A DNA stretch of 64,000 nt from Tillandsia leiboldiana (Eukaryota; Streptophyta; Magnoliopsida; Poales; Bromeliaceae): positions 8,248,854-8,312,853 of the forward strand of contig CM055072.1 of the NCBI GenBank assembly GCA_029204045.2. The letters are read 5' to 3'. Both the position numbers and the translations under genes were made by a program. The notes beneath the pieces are model-generated. The model was not told the DNA's origin and made no database searches. It was given only the letters and a program-made list of their open reading frames with translations. Positions 43,970-55,326 of the stretch are shown piece after piece. The first letter of the stretch is position 1; each line of letters starts with the position of its first letter.

Positions 43970-45364
43970 TGTTACGGCATTTTGGTGTTGGCATATTTCG
44001 TGAGTCAAGTCAGTGAGTTGAGTCGGAGTCTTAAAGGGATCAAATTGTCAATCAGCAATCAAAGACTTAGAAAAGATTCAACAAGAGCTCAAGTTGGCAC
44101 TCAGTGTCTTGAGTCTTGAAGATTGAAGTTGAAGAATTGTGGATCAGTTACATCAATCTCAAGAAGAAAGTATTCAAGAGGATCAGGTATGTTTAACTAA
44201 ATAATTGTGGTGATCCGAATACTTTCTTATAGTGTAGAAACACTTGGAAGAATTTTTAATTGCATAAAAATAAAAAACTGGACATGGGGCATGTTCAGGA
44301 TCCGGATCAGATGATCCAATCCGGATCCCGAAGGGTATTAGTTCATGTGCAAATCCAATCCGGATCCAAGCCTATTCTGATCCGGATCCCGAACATTGGA
44401 TGTTGCTGAAATTCATGAACGATCCGGATCGGGAAGTTGCAATCCGGATCCCGAACCCTTGTTTTTCTGGAATCGTCAATCTCGTTACGACGATCCGGAT
44501 CGCAGTAAATCCGATCCGGATCGCCGTCCTGAAAATTTCCAGATAAGGTATGTTTTTGATTCTTATCTCTTTCCAAAGGTTTCTAAACTATAAATAGACG
44601 TTTAGGGTTTCTCAAAAACGTGGGTTCTCTACCGATTAATTTATAAAACACTTGAGAGCAACCCTAGAGGCTAGGTTTTCATTGTTCTTCTTAATAGCCT
44701 CTTTTAGGTCAATTCGACGGATCTTCCAAGATCTGTTTTTTCTCGAATTGATCTAATCTTTGCTTAGAGATTTTTCCCATGGATCTTCATTGATAATCTA
44801 AGCGAAGGATCACCATCGAAGTCAATATTCTTATCGACTGAGTTTGCGTCGTGGATTCGACGTGGCATCGTGGATTCGGTGTGTTAAAGGCGTTTCGTGG
44901 ATTCGAAACGTGTGCTCGTGGATTCGAGTGGCGTTCCTGGATTTGAACGTGTGCAGTGGACGTGCAAAATCGGTGGAGCGCGAGGTCCAAGAAATTGAAG
45001 GAGGGGTTAAATCCGTGGAGACGGTAATCACCTTGTTATTCTTCTTTTCTTAGGGATTGTTATTGCGTGGATATCCAACCGGTCAGCGCAAGGTCCGAAG
45101 AAGCTGAAGGAGGGGTTGAGTCCGTGGAGTCGGTAATCACCTTGTTATTCTTCTATTCTTAGTGGATTGTTATTGCGTGTTGGTCCCGTAGTTTTTCTCC
45201 TGGATTGGAGTTTCCACGTATATCTCGGTGTGCTGTTTTTATTTTCCGCCTTGGTTTTTATTTTGCACTGAGTTTTGGTTTTATAAGTATTACACCTATT
45301 CACCCCCCCTCTAGTTGTTTGATAGTACCTATTTAGATCCTTGTGGATCCTATAAAAACCTACA
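43970..45364 (+). repeat. S1 3' LTR
   Basis: Same length as the 5' LTR (1395 bp) and about 99% identical by eye; TATA box at 44588-44597. Confidence 0.93.
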
Positions 45365-45913
45365 AGGGTTCTCTTTTCTTTTCTCTTTTCTCTCTTTTCT
45401 TTTCTCTTCTCCGAACTAGGGTTTTATTTTTGGTCTTCGGTACGCACGAGAGGGAAGGGTTTGAGGAGACGATCTTTTAAAACTAGGGTTTCCCTTTCGG
45501 TAAACGGGGTATAATTATCCTTTCATTATTAATTTATTTTCTTTTATTTTTATTTTTCCTTTTCTTACGTACGTAAAAAGGAAAACTCCCATATTCGGAT
45601 ATTTATTATATTATAATAAATATCTAATCCCACGAGATAAATTCCAAAATTCCTCGAAAGGCGTTCCAGATCTTTTGTATGGATTCCGATGTGCGCTAAG
45701 TGATCGCGACACTAAAAACCCTATTCCGGGAGATCCCAAGGTCGGATTCCAGATCCGATCGCACCGTCGATAATCGTTTTTCGTGCTCTTTCACAGAAAA
45801 ATACTCATGCAACACACCGACCAACTTACAGAAACTCGATAATTTTGATTCACTAAAAGAAGCACTTTATTAAAAGGAGGGTAAAATATCACTAGAAAAG
45901 TCGTGTCATTACA
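45365..45913 (-). repeat. M1 3' LTR, proximal piece
   Basis: On the minus strand it starts TGTAATGACACGAC at 45913, after the M1 internal motif TTTCGAGGACGAAACTTC. It matches 52862-53410 with about 3% difference by eye, which makes M1 older than S1, as the nesting requires. It is interrupted at 45364 by S1 and resumes at 38968. Confidence 0.9.
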
Positions 45914-48135
45914 CCACTCACACTTTATAAGAAGTTTCGTCCTCGAAACTTAAACTCAACCCTCACTAAACTATTATGGGAAACATTCTTTCATTTTCGT
46001 CTTAAGTCCCCAAGTCGCCTCACGCTCCTCATGGTTACTCCATTGCACTTTTACGTAGGGGATTGTCCGGTTGCGAAGTTTCTTTTCCCCCCGTGCCAGT
46101 ATCCATATCGAGGTTTGGCGGTAGGCCTACCGGTATGGCACCGGGCCTACGCGCTCCAAGATCCCGAATGTCGGATCGTTGGTGCCAACCATTAATCCCA
46201 AAATCTCGAACTATTAGGAATACGCAACCAATTTACTTAAGGCGTACTGTCACAACGCCACGGATCTTGACCGGACTCAACCCATCTGGACGTTCGGTCT
46301 ATTGTGGGCTCACCCAACTCAACTTATTAGTTTCCTGGGCCTATTGTCACGGGGCAAGAAATTGGACCTATTCATCCCATAAATAAATAGCCAACACATA
46401 AGACAACTAAGTCTTCACATCCTTATTGGGCAGGAAGGTACAAAGTATTTACTTCTAAGGGTCCTCTTGGGGTCGAGACCAACATTACTCTTCGTAAGGG
46501 GTCTTTCCTGCTACTACTTCCCTCGTAAGCCGAAGCATCTATTTTCCCGCCGGTTGCTGATGTTTCGCTTTCACCTGTTAGCACACCAAACATTGAGCCA
46601 CGAATTGTGTCACATCGCTCTTTAATTTGGGCCACCAGAAGGTCTGCCACAGATCCTTGTACATCTTTGTACCTCCGGGATGCGCAGTGTAGGGGGCATT
46701 ATATGTTTTCGCTAGATTTTCTTTCCTCATTTCTAGCTTATCGGGCACACGAATTCGTTCCAGGACCTTATTACATTTTCTGAGCCAATCGTAAAAACTC
46801 CGCCTTGCTCCGAGGATACTTTGTCTCGCACCAGTTGTAGTTGTGTGTCCGTTATTTGGTCTCCCAAGATCCTCTTGGAGATTCGTCAGACTAAATCTTA
46901 TAGTCCTTTCCGGGCTTCGGCAGTGTGAGCACTGGTGCCTGTGCGTGTCTGTCTTTAAGTTCCTCGAACCTCTTCCGGCACTGGGCTGTCCAGACGAATC
47001 TCTCTCCTCTTTGGGTTAGTCGATTTAGGGAAGTGGCCTCCCACGAAGCGTCTGTAGTAGCCTGCCCGTCCAGGGAAGCTTCGGATTTCCGTCACCATTG
47101 TTGGCCGAGCCCAGTTGGTCACTGATTCAATCCTCCTCGGATCCACTGCAATTCCAGACGTCGAAACGATATGCCCCAAAAGGTCCAGCTCGCTGACCCA
47201 GAACTCACACTTTTTGAGTTTGGCATACAGTTCCTGATCCCGGAGGGTCTGGGGGGTTACTCGCGAGTGTCCCCCATACCCCTTGTCTGTGCGAGAGTAG
47301 ATCGGAACGTCAACTATAGGACTATCACCGACTGGTCTTAGAAGGGCTTGAGTATCCTATTCATCATGCCCGTGAACACCGCTGGTGCGTTAACGAGTCT
47401 AACGGTATAACCGTAAACTCACGTTGACTATTCCGAGTTCGCAAAGCTGTTTTCGGCATGTCATCACCCCGGACTCTAGGCTGGTGATAGCCGGACCGCA
47501 GGTCAATCTTTGGGAACTCTGTTGCTCCTTATAGTTGATCGAATAGGTCATCCATCCAAGGTAGGGGGGTACTTGTTCTTCTCGTGTCAAGATCCCTACG
47601 GAACTCGTGAACGCTACTCGACAGCCTTCTACCCAGCTTCTTTCCCGCAACAACGAAAAGAAAAGTGAGCAGAAGGCGTTCCTACAAGCTAAGTTTATAA
47701 GTTCTAGTAAATCCGGTTCCCGGAGACACGCTTGGAACTTCAAGCAGTCAACTATCGTTTAAAGATTGCCGCGACCGTCAGTCCCAAGCGCTACGCCGAT
47801 AACCCTTAACGAAAACCCCACTAGTTCTTAGCGACTAAGAACCCGCCCCACCCTCGCTGGGCAGGGAGGAGTAAAGCCGCCTGCCTCGAGGGGTAGCTTA
47901 ATGATCCGAATGAACTTATTTCTACGATGGGGATTTCTTCTAATAACTAAGGTAGGGGCGAAAACACGAGCGAGGTGAAAGAGTGGGATGCAGAGGTGTT
48001 GACACAAAAGTTCTAGCATGATGATCTGTAACTCGAGTATTACCTGCTACGACGTACTCCGGTAGGTCCGCCCCCTAGTGGGTCATCGTAAAGACTCTCC
48101 CTGCTCCCGATTGTTGAGACGAAGGTGCAGATGCT
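45914..48135 (-). pseudogene. pol: M1 pol remnant (Tekay-type), heavily deleted
   Basis: Fragments in pol order on the minus strand: a PR/RT region with an NKYPPTLDG-like stretch near 47570, the RT end (MGHIVSTSGIAVDPRR, RAGYYRRFVGGH; 47179-47020), the RNase H start (RGERFVWTAQC near 47000), an integrase zinc-region remnant (about 46700-46550) and the chromodomain end (TIPYVKVQWSNHEEREATW) at about 46060-45985. It closes with two adjacent stops near 45978. Most of the RNase H and integrase core is missing and many frameshifts are present. Collinearity with G0 and G1 is the evidence; no long frame survives. Confidence 0.8.
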
Positions 48136-48711
48136 TGTGACACCCCCGGAATTTGGATTAGTCCTATATATAAATGATATAATAGGACTAAATCTCTTAA
48201 CCCGGCTATAGCATTTTGGATGGTAGCAAGATCCAAGAGGTTATGAGAGTTAAGCGTGCTAGAGCTAGAGTAGTTCTAGGATGGGTGACCCCCTGGGAAG
48301 TGGGGCGTCACAGTTGGTATCAGAGCCATTCACCAGCCGGAAATGTGAGATTAGTCTCGGCTGAGCCAGGGTTATATAGCGGGTAGAGAGAGGCTCCCCG
48401 GCTAATGACCGTTGTGGGTGGAGTGCAGCTCCCCACAAGGTCGGCTAAGGCTAGCGAGACGAATCTCACATCGCCTGGTGCTTGTGAGTGTGCTTGAGCC
48501 TGACGTGGACGTCAGGGCTTAAAGGGGGGAAGAATGTGACAACCCCGGAATTTGGATTAGTCCTATATATAAATGATATAATAGGACTAAATCTCTTAAC
48601 CCGGCTATAGCATTTTGGATGGTAGCAAGATCCAAGAGGTTATGAGAGTTAAGCGTGCTAGAGCTAGAGTAGTTCTAGGATGGGTGACCCCCTGGGAAGT
48701 GGGGCGTCACA
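48136..48711 (+). mobile_element. Complete Cassandra-like TRIM at the M1 gag/pol junction
   Basis: 576 bp: LTRs 48136-48312 and 48535-48711 (177 bp each, almost identical), PBS TGGTATCAGAGCC at 48315-48327, a 222-bp non-coding interior, and a polypurine tract AAAGGGGGGAAGAA (48521-48534) directly before the 3' LTR. Target duplication ATGCT at 48131-48135 and 48712-48716. It has the same length and organisation as the copy at 25500-26075. There is no protein, so transposition depends on enzymes from other elements. The LTRs can be transcribed by pol III, judging from the 5S-like boxes. Confidence 0.95.
48229..48312 (+). promoter_or_regulatory. 5S rRNA-derived segment with A-box and C-box in the TRIM LTR
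   Basis: The segment aligns with the 3' two thirds of plant 5S rRNA: AGATCCAAGAGG where 5S has a GATCCCATCAGAAC-like stretch, box A AGTTAAGCGTGCT (48248-48260), the intermediate region with GAGTAGTTCTAGG, and box C AGGATGGGTGACC plus CTGGGAAGT (48278-48301). The same segment is at 48628-48711, 25500-25583 (minus), 25899-25982 (minus) and the end of 36223-36400. It is not a 5S gene: the 5' third and the tandem spacer context are missing. Confidence 0.9.
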
Positions 48712-48716
48712 ATGCT

Positions 48717-49983
48717 GTTACGGATGATGTCCCCGTTTTCAAGGGGCAGTTGAAACGTAAGTGCCCCGGTTTGCCGCATCGAAAACAGTGGTCTTGCTTC
48801 TGGGGACATTCGATCACGGGGTGTATTCCATCGCAAATGATGCAATACTTGCCCACCGGCCTTTGTCCTCCCGTCGGCGCATTCTTGATTCCTTGTTGCG
48901 ATCTCGGGTGTTTAGGAGGCCGGCTCCACTTGGTATGCTCTCTTCCGAAGTAAGGCCGAGTTCGCTTCTTATCCCCGCTGTGTTCCAAGCTCTCCCGTCG
49001 GGCTCGCGAAATCGCCAATCCGCGCTCCACTATGGTGGCTCTATCGACCACCTCCTGGAAGGTGTGCAAATCCGCCGCTTGCACCACCTCGAAGATGTCG
49101 CTCCGTAAACCGTCCACAAAAAGACAGGCTTTGTGAGATTCATATCTTATAACAAAGGGAACACATTTGATCAACCTCACAAATGCCCGCTGGTACCCCA
49201 TAACCGTCCGCCTTCCCTGCTTGATGTGCTTCAGGTCATCTTCCATCTGTTGTTTGATGCTGTCGGAGAAAAATGCCCCAAACAGTTTTTCTCGGAATGC
49301 GGTCCAAGGTAGAGGGCGGTGCCCTCCGAGGGGTCCGGGCGCACCGTCTTCCACCACATGCGGGCGTTTCCCTCAAGAAATTGGACTGCCAAAGGGACCC
49401 GTTCATGTTCCTCCATCAGCAAATCTTCGAAGAGCTTTTCCATGGTGTCTACCCATTTTTCCACGACCCAAGGGTCGGTCGTCTCTCCCTCAAACACGGG
49501 TGGGTCGTACCTCTTGAAATCCGTCAAGTTCGCTCTCACTCTGTCCCGTTCGGTTTGCCTGATAGGGGCTTCCCACGCGGCATCGGCGGACATTCTGGGG
49601 GTAGATGTCACCACGGTCTCCCTCAAGGGGTCTCCAATAGTGGCTCCCGGCGTAGGTCCCGAAGTTGGTAGTGTTAGTGCTACTGAAGGCGTTGTTGGCT
49701 GAACCGACGGTACCCCGATTACCGTGGTCGGAGGAGGGGCGACCATAGCCTCGCTGTCCACCACCGGCGGTCCCGTCACTAGTGCGGCTAGTCCGGGTAG
49801 AGGAGCCTGGGTGACCTCCACTGGTGTAGTTGGCTGTTGCGTCAACTGACGCACTTGTTCCGTAGAGGTTGCTAACTGCCTGGCCATCTCTCGTAGTTGT
49901 TGTCGGAGAAGCTGATACTCCGCCGCTGTTGGCACCGTACTTTCTGCCCCTGCGTTCTCCATCGATAACCCAGTTCGGGCCAT
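48717..49983 (-). pseudogene. gag: M1 gag (Ty3/gypsy), one frameshift
   Basis: On the minus strand a frame starts at 49983 (MARTGLSMENAGAEST; the ATG of MENAG at 49962 is an alternative). A coiled-coil-like segment (AAEYQLLRQQLREMARQLA) and a Pro/Thr/Val-rich linker precede the gag core (TTDPWVVEKWVDTMEKLFED, VQFLEGNARMWWKTV). A frameshift near 49330 moves the rest to another frame: WTAFREKLFGAFFSDSIKQQ, RTVMGYQRAFVRLI, a basic region, and zinc-binding CIIC and CFRCGKPGHLRFNC. The Cassandra-like TRIM interrupts it at 48711 just past the zinc knuckle. Sequence 49984-50190 is leader. The protein is diverged from G1 gag but has the same architecture. Confidence 0.9.
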
Positions 49984-50190
49984 TATTCGCTATAAACAAA
50001 GAAAACAAGTCAATCCTAGACCTAACTGGTCTAGCACCAGGACCTACAAACGCACCGAAATTAAATCCCCCTTTTTCCTCGCACACTCACGGTCTACTAC
50101 ACCTACATCTTGGTTATCTCATGTTCAATTTGCTTGTGGCATCATGCACTGTGGATGTTGGTCACCGACTACTGTGGTTAAAGTTGTTTC

Positions 50191-50202
50191 TCTCTGATAC
50201 CA
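50191..50202 (-). other. M1 primer-binding site
   Basis: Minus-strand TGGTATCAGAGA, 7 bp from the LTR end (ACAGATTAAA spacer). It matches initiator tRNA-Met for 11 bases. Confidence 0.9.
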
Positions 50203-50209
50203 TTTAATC

Positions 50210-53200
50210 TGTCACGCCCCGGAGATCTAAGGATCAGCGGAAAAGCATATGTATTTTTTTTCTTGTAAACGACCTCGCCTACCGGTGCGCGTCAGACCGC
50301 CACATACACAAATTCACCCTTTAAACGAATAGAGTCTCCTTTGTATATGCATGGCGTCACATTCACAACATTATCTTCTTTAACCACACACTCATAGCGA
50401 ATACAACAAGAGAGAGAGTAATTCTATTTAATCACATCAAGAGATAAGCTACGGGTTTGCAAACGGTGTCCACACGACACACAGTTTTTCCAAAGTGTTA
50501 ACAGAAGTCACAATAGGGCGGCGACATCTTTTGAAAGGATAAATCCAGAGGTTTACAAAGTAGTGCCCACACGACACTTGGTTTTGGAAAGCATTTTCGA
50601 AACCCTTTTTGTTTGGTATAGAACATGCCGCATACAAGTCAATAAGAAGCATAATAAAGATCACATCACGAAAACAAACTCACAATCCAACATCCACGAT
50701 ATTCCACAGTCTAGCAATTGAGAACTTAAACTAAATATAAGGAGATGAGATAACCCAAGCAAGAACGACGGAATAAGCCACATACGGCTATTGTCCTCTA
50801 GACGCTGCCTCACCACCGTCCCGACTACTACACCTAGTCAAACCTGTCACGGAGTGGGTAAAGTCAGTGACAAATAAAGTAGATGATTCAAACATTTAAT
50901 AGGAACTTTAAAACAAACGAATACACTGGAACCTTTCGCTTTTCCTCCTCATGAGTCCACATCACTTGATTTAATTACATGGTACCTGTCGGGAAGTCGA
51001 CGATCTTCCCTCGTGAATAATTACTTTACTTACGTGATGCCTTTAACCCCTTCACGGTACTAGTGCTGCACTTTTAGCTGGCGTGAAGGAGTTCCCACAC
51101 GGCACTTTCACTTTTGTGGGATACACGGGTCATTCAGACCACTTCTCCGAAAAAGTACACCCATGCGGAGGCCAATCCGCATGTGTACCTGTAAGCATCT
51201 AACAACATGATAGCCGAAAACAGCGTGTAACAATCACCGCGACACTTAGTCGCCACAGTTAATAACAGAAGAAACGGTACATATTCATGCGAAAGGTTAA
51301 ATCAATTGAAACATCTCATCTACTTTATTAGACAGGTTATTATACTTTTTACGATGTCATGCTGCACTTATTGCCAGGGTACCCACTTGGAATGAAGATA
51401 AACGACCGCTCCCGTGACCCTCCTAAGCAATCAGAACTTCACGCGGCCTAATAAAATAACCAAAAGCACCATTTGTCACTTTACCTTAAACAAGCAAAAT
51501 CAGTGGTCCCGACCACTGTAACAATAAACCAATGAAAACCAAAATCACTGTGCCAAGAGGACCGCGACGTCAAATCAAAAACCGTCTAGTCAAAACTGTC
51601 AAGTAAAACCGAAAACTCAGAACAAGCCAGATCTCTGACGGTAAAACCGATGGTTAACAACGACCGGATCGCGACTCTATCATCGCGAACTCCATCGGAA
51701 CCCAAAACCGCTAACGGAAATCCAACAAAACCCAATTCTCAGCCGGTAGCAAACTCGGGACGTCAACAGTCAAGCCGAGAAGACCCCGACGGCGAAAACG
51801 ATGAGAAAAAGACCCGACGGCGCGACCCCGAAGATTTTGTCAAGACGCGGAGCGTCGGCGAAACTAGCACATGACATGGCGAAACGGTGGCCTAAATGAT
51901 CCCAAGTAGCCTTGCCAAGAAAACGGCGGCAACGGTGATCCCAACGGCGAAAACGGCGGTCAAAACGGTGAAAAACGGACCAAAACGGAGCTACCGAACT
52001 TCCGGCTGACGGGTGGTGCACGGAGCAGGCGTGGACCGGGTCTGCGCATCGGGTGGCTGCGCGCGCAGACCGGGCTCACCCAGGAGGCGTGCACCTAGGC
52101 GGGATGGGCCGGGCCGCGCACGGTGTTGGCGTGCGCCGGGTCCATGCCTTCCGGGTGCGGAGATGTGCGCTGGGTGCACGCCTAGAGCGTGCACTGCGCA
52201 GCATCAAGCGACGCTGGCGCACGAGGGGGGGCGTGCGCCGGGTCCGCGCCTCCGCGCTGTGGGGGCGTGCGCCGGGTGCACGCCCGGGCCCGTGGACTGC
52301 GGCTGAGGGGTGTCCGTACGGGATGAAACTGTAACTCCCCCGTTCGCGCCTCCTTCTCCGTTTTCGCTCCCGTGCGACTCCGGAGACGACCCCGCGAACA
52401 TGATAACGGCGGCGGCGGCGGCCTCCCGTTAACTCCCCTATGCTCCGACGGAACACCCAATTATCCCCAAACAAATCCACGGTAAATCTAACAATTAAAC
52501 CATTGACTGAAACATTGATCGGAAACCGATCAAAAGACCGATTAAAACCACCGATTAAACCCGATCAAGAACAAGAACAAAACATTGATCAAAAACCAAA
52601 ATCAAGAACCCGTGATCAATGTACCGATTAAAACGATCTTAAAAGGACACGGAAAACCCCCGATCGGACCGACGGAAGAGAAATAACGATCACTAACATC
52701 GGTCTATCGGGATTAAAGAATCGATCTTGTCCCTCGTGGCGTTGGGGATCCGGATCCGCTCCCCGTAGATGATGGCATCTCGTTCTCTGGTCTCCGGCAC
52801 GTCAATCGGGGCGATCGGCTCCCTCCGCTTTCTCCTTCTTTCCTTCTTTTCTCCTCCGGTTAGGGTTCTCTTTTCTTTTCTCTTTTCTCTCTTTTCTTTT
52901 CTCTTCTCCGAACTAGGGTTTTATTTTTGGTCTTCGGTACGCACGAGAGGGAAGGGTTTGAGGAGATGATCTTTTAAAACTAGGGTTTCCCTTTCGGTAA
53001 ACGGGGTATAATTATCCTTTTATTATTAATTTATTTTCTTTTATTTTTATTTTTCCTTTTCTTACGTACGTAAAAAGGAAAACTCCCATATTCGGATATT
53101 TATTATATAATAATAAATATCTAATCCCACGAGATAAATTCCAAAATTCCTCGAAAGGCATGCCAGATCTTTTGCACGGATTCCGATGCTCGCTAAGTCG

Positions 53201-53410
53201 TCACGACACTAAAAACCCTATTCCGGGAGATCCCAAGGTCGGATTCCAGATCCGATCGCACCGTCGGTCATCGTTTTTCGTGCTCTTTCACAGAAAAATA
53301 CTCATGCAACACACCGACCAACTTACAGAAACTCGATAATTTCGATTCACTAAAAGAAGCACTTTATGAAAAGGAGGGTAAAATATCACTAGAAAAGTCG
53401 TGTCATTACA
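50210..53410 (-). repeat. M1 5' LTR
   Basis: On the minus strand it starts TGTAATGACACGAC at 53410 and ends CCGGGGCGTGACA at 50210 (3201 bp). It contains the U3 block shared with G0 (GGTGCGATCGGATCTGGAATC), a pyrimidine-rich leader in reverse near 52860-52910, a GC-rich zone (52000-52420) and an AT-rich U5 half (50300-51600). It preserves the unoccupied target of S1 near 52862. No gene is seen in these 3.2 kb. Confidence 0.92.
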
Positions 53411-54054
53411 AGTAGGATGACCGTCGTGAGAGACGTGACTTTAGCGAGAGTCCTGATTGAGTTGCACCTCCCCCAGAGGATTGGGGCGAGTGATTTTACA
53501 TGTTTATTCTCTAAAGTGGTTATGTTGGCTGCAGACAACATAATAGAACGGGTAACATGTTCTAGACTTTCGCTTGATTGGGTCGAGAGAGTTTTGGTCT
53601 TAATGTTTGTTCTGTTATAGTGGTTTTGATGCTTCCGAGACGCCGTGCGGGGGCGAGGGCGTGTTTAACCTTGGATGAGAAGCCCGAACAGCGGGAGGCT
53701 GAATGGACAGAGCAGAGTGAGGTTTAGGAGACACGGGCTCAGGTAGCCCAGGTGTTGGAGGCGGCGCGGCGCCAGGAAGAGAGCATGGAGCGCGTGATGC
53801 GCAGGCTCGAGCAGAGAGCATCGACTGAGGTATCGCCAGTAGTATCTCCGGCCGCGACTTCGTCGATTTTGACCCAGATCGCACTATGGATAGTGCTGGA
53901 GCAGCGAGAATTTGTAAATTGGTTATGTACTTCATCCAGTACCATCCCCTGTGGATTTCGGGATAGAGTATGGAGCCTTGGGAGGTCGAGAACTGGATCG
54001 CTGCTATGGAAGAGCTGTTCGAGGATTTATTCACCTAGAAGAAGCATCTGGTGC
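53411..54054 (+). pseudogene. gag: Leader and gag start of a G3-type element, between M1 and the 10-N gap
   Basis: Bases 53411-53628 match the G3 leader at 55400-55620 (ATGTTGGCTGCAGACAACAT, CGCTTGATTGGGTCGAGAG). The ATG at 53629 opens MLPRRRAGARACLTLDEKP, comparable to the MPPRRQ start of G1, then TAG at 53726, a coiled-coil-like stretch (EAARRQEESMERVMRRLEQR), a frame change near 53900, and a gag-core piece (MEPWEVENWIAAMEELFED) ending at the gap. M1 inserted in this leader: the M1 LTR edge is at 53410. Upstream LTR and PBS are absent here. Confidence 0.78.
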
Positions 54055-54064
54055 NNNNNNNNNN
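54055..54064. other. Assembly gap of 10 N
   Basis: Ten N. Left is gag of a G3-type element and right is the middle of a G3 LTR, an order that no single element would give. The first about 150 bases on the right are indel-rich against 61626-61770. Confidence 0.97.
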
Positions 54065-55326
54065 TACTTTACTCTGTGGGGTCGCTCCCCTCGAGTGCAC
54101 ACGCTCCGGAGTGTGCGATGGACGGATCGAGGCCAGCTCTGTTACTTACGGTTTTGTGTGCGATCGTGACGGTTCGATGCCGATCTGTTACTTACCTTGG
54201 GATGCGACCGTACCAGCAGAGCAGGCAGTACCAGTGATTACTGGTCTATCGATTGGGTTTATTCAGGCAGATACTTTTTGTTACACTCGTGCCTGGGGGA
54301 CCGAGTGGAGTCTAGTAGCTGTGTTTAGACCAGTGCTAGTATTGTTGGGAACCGTCGGGGTTTGACGGTGGTCCCGTGGTCGTTGTGAGTTCTTTGACCA
54401 TGGTGTGAGAGGTTGAGCATCTTGAGTCTATCCGTTCTGAGAGAGAGAGCATGGATTATGACTATAGCCTGCACGAGCCACTACTCAATAGCAAGTTAGT
54501 CCGTTTGGATGCCCTACGTAATTCCTGCCCGTCAGCGGAGGTGGTTGTAGGTGGGCGCAGGTTTGACTGGACCCGATGTGGCAGTCAGCTCGATTGGGTC
54601 GATTGAGCACCTCGTGTGCGAGTGTTGCATATCTTCATCAGAGTTTCCCCATTTGAGCATTTGGATAGAGGCATGGTAGCTGTAGAGTGTTTCCAGCTTC
54701 TTCTTTCAGTTTTACTGCATCGGTTATCTTTTGCCTCTAGTAGTCTTGGTGGGCAGATCGTCGGGCCTAGTGGCGATACCCACTGAGAACTCCCTTATTG
54801 CGTAGTTCTCACGCCCGTTGGGGGTTTTCCCCCTTTTGTCCTTTCTCCTCTTTGTTTTGCAGAGTCTTGGCGGGTGTTGCCGTTCTGTGGTTGCTGTGGC
54901 GTGGTGAGGGAGTAGCGAGCTAGATCCAGACCCATCTTTGGAGAGTAGCGGTACCCCCTTTGGAGGAGATCTTCAGTATAGTCGGTAGATTGGTATTTAT
55001 TTCCTCTTTTGAGAGACTGATGTAGTGAGGATAGGATGTATTGAGAGCTGGTACACTGATGTTTTATTTGAGATATCTCCCTGTTGAGCTATGAGTTTTG
55101 TACTCGAGGTTATTATATGATCATCATTTTTGGGAGATGGACCTTGCTGTTTTATCTTCAGTTGTACAGTGGTTGATTTTATTTCTATAGCAGTTTTATC
55201 TTTTAGCTCTGATATCTGTTAGCTGTAGCTCTTTTTGCAGGTAGGACGCTTCGCCTATGCGGGTTTGGCATAGGTGGCGGATCTGTTGGCGAGCCCGGGT
55301 CGCAGTTTCGACCCCGGGGCGTGACA
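54065..55326 (+). repeat. G3 5' LTR, 3' portion only
   Basis: It matches 61626-62877 to the terminal GGGGCGTGACA. After the indel-rich first 150 bases I see only about three differences in 1.1 kb. It is followed by the PBS, so it is a true 5' LTR. Its first 2.8 kb are missing at the gap. Confidence 0.9.

Larger units (their letters stand above)
38969..45364 (+). mobile_element. S1: complete gag-only, Sirevirus-like non-autonomous copia element
   Basis: 6396 bp with two 1395-bp LTRs (38969-40363 and 43970-45364), about 15 differences between them by eye (about 1%). Target duplication AGGGT at 38964-38968 and 45365-45369. The unoccupied sequence GGTTAGGGTTCTC is preserved in the M1 5' LTR (about 52859). 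PBS TGGTATCAGAG 2 bp after the 5' LTR. The only protein region is gag. No protease, integrase, RT or RNase H is found in the 3.6-kb interior. Palindrome arrays in U3 and several polypurine-like runs before the 3' LTR agree with Sirevirus organisation. Confidence 0.9.

Noticed and set aside
48229..48312. A genuine 5S rRNA gene
   Set aside because: Only the 3' two thirds is present, diverged at several places, and it is bounded by TRIM LTR ends and target duplications.
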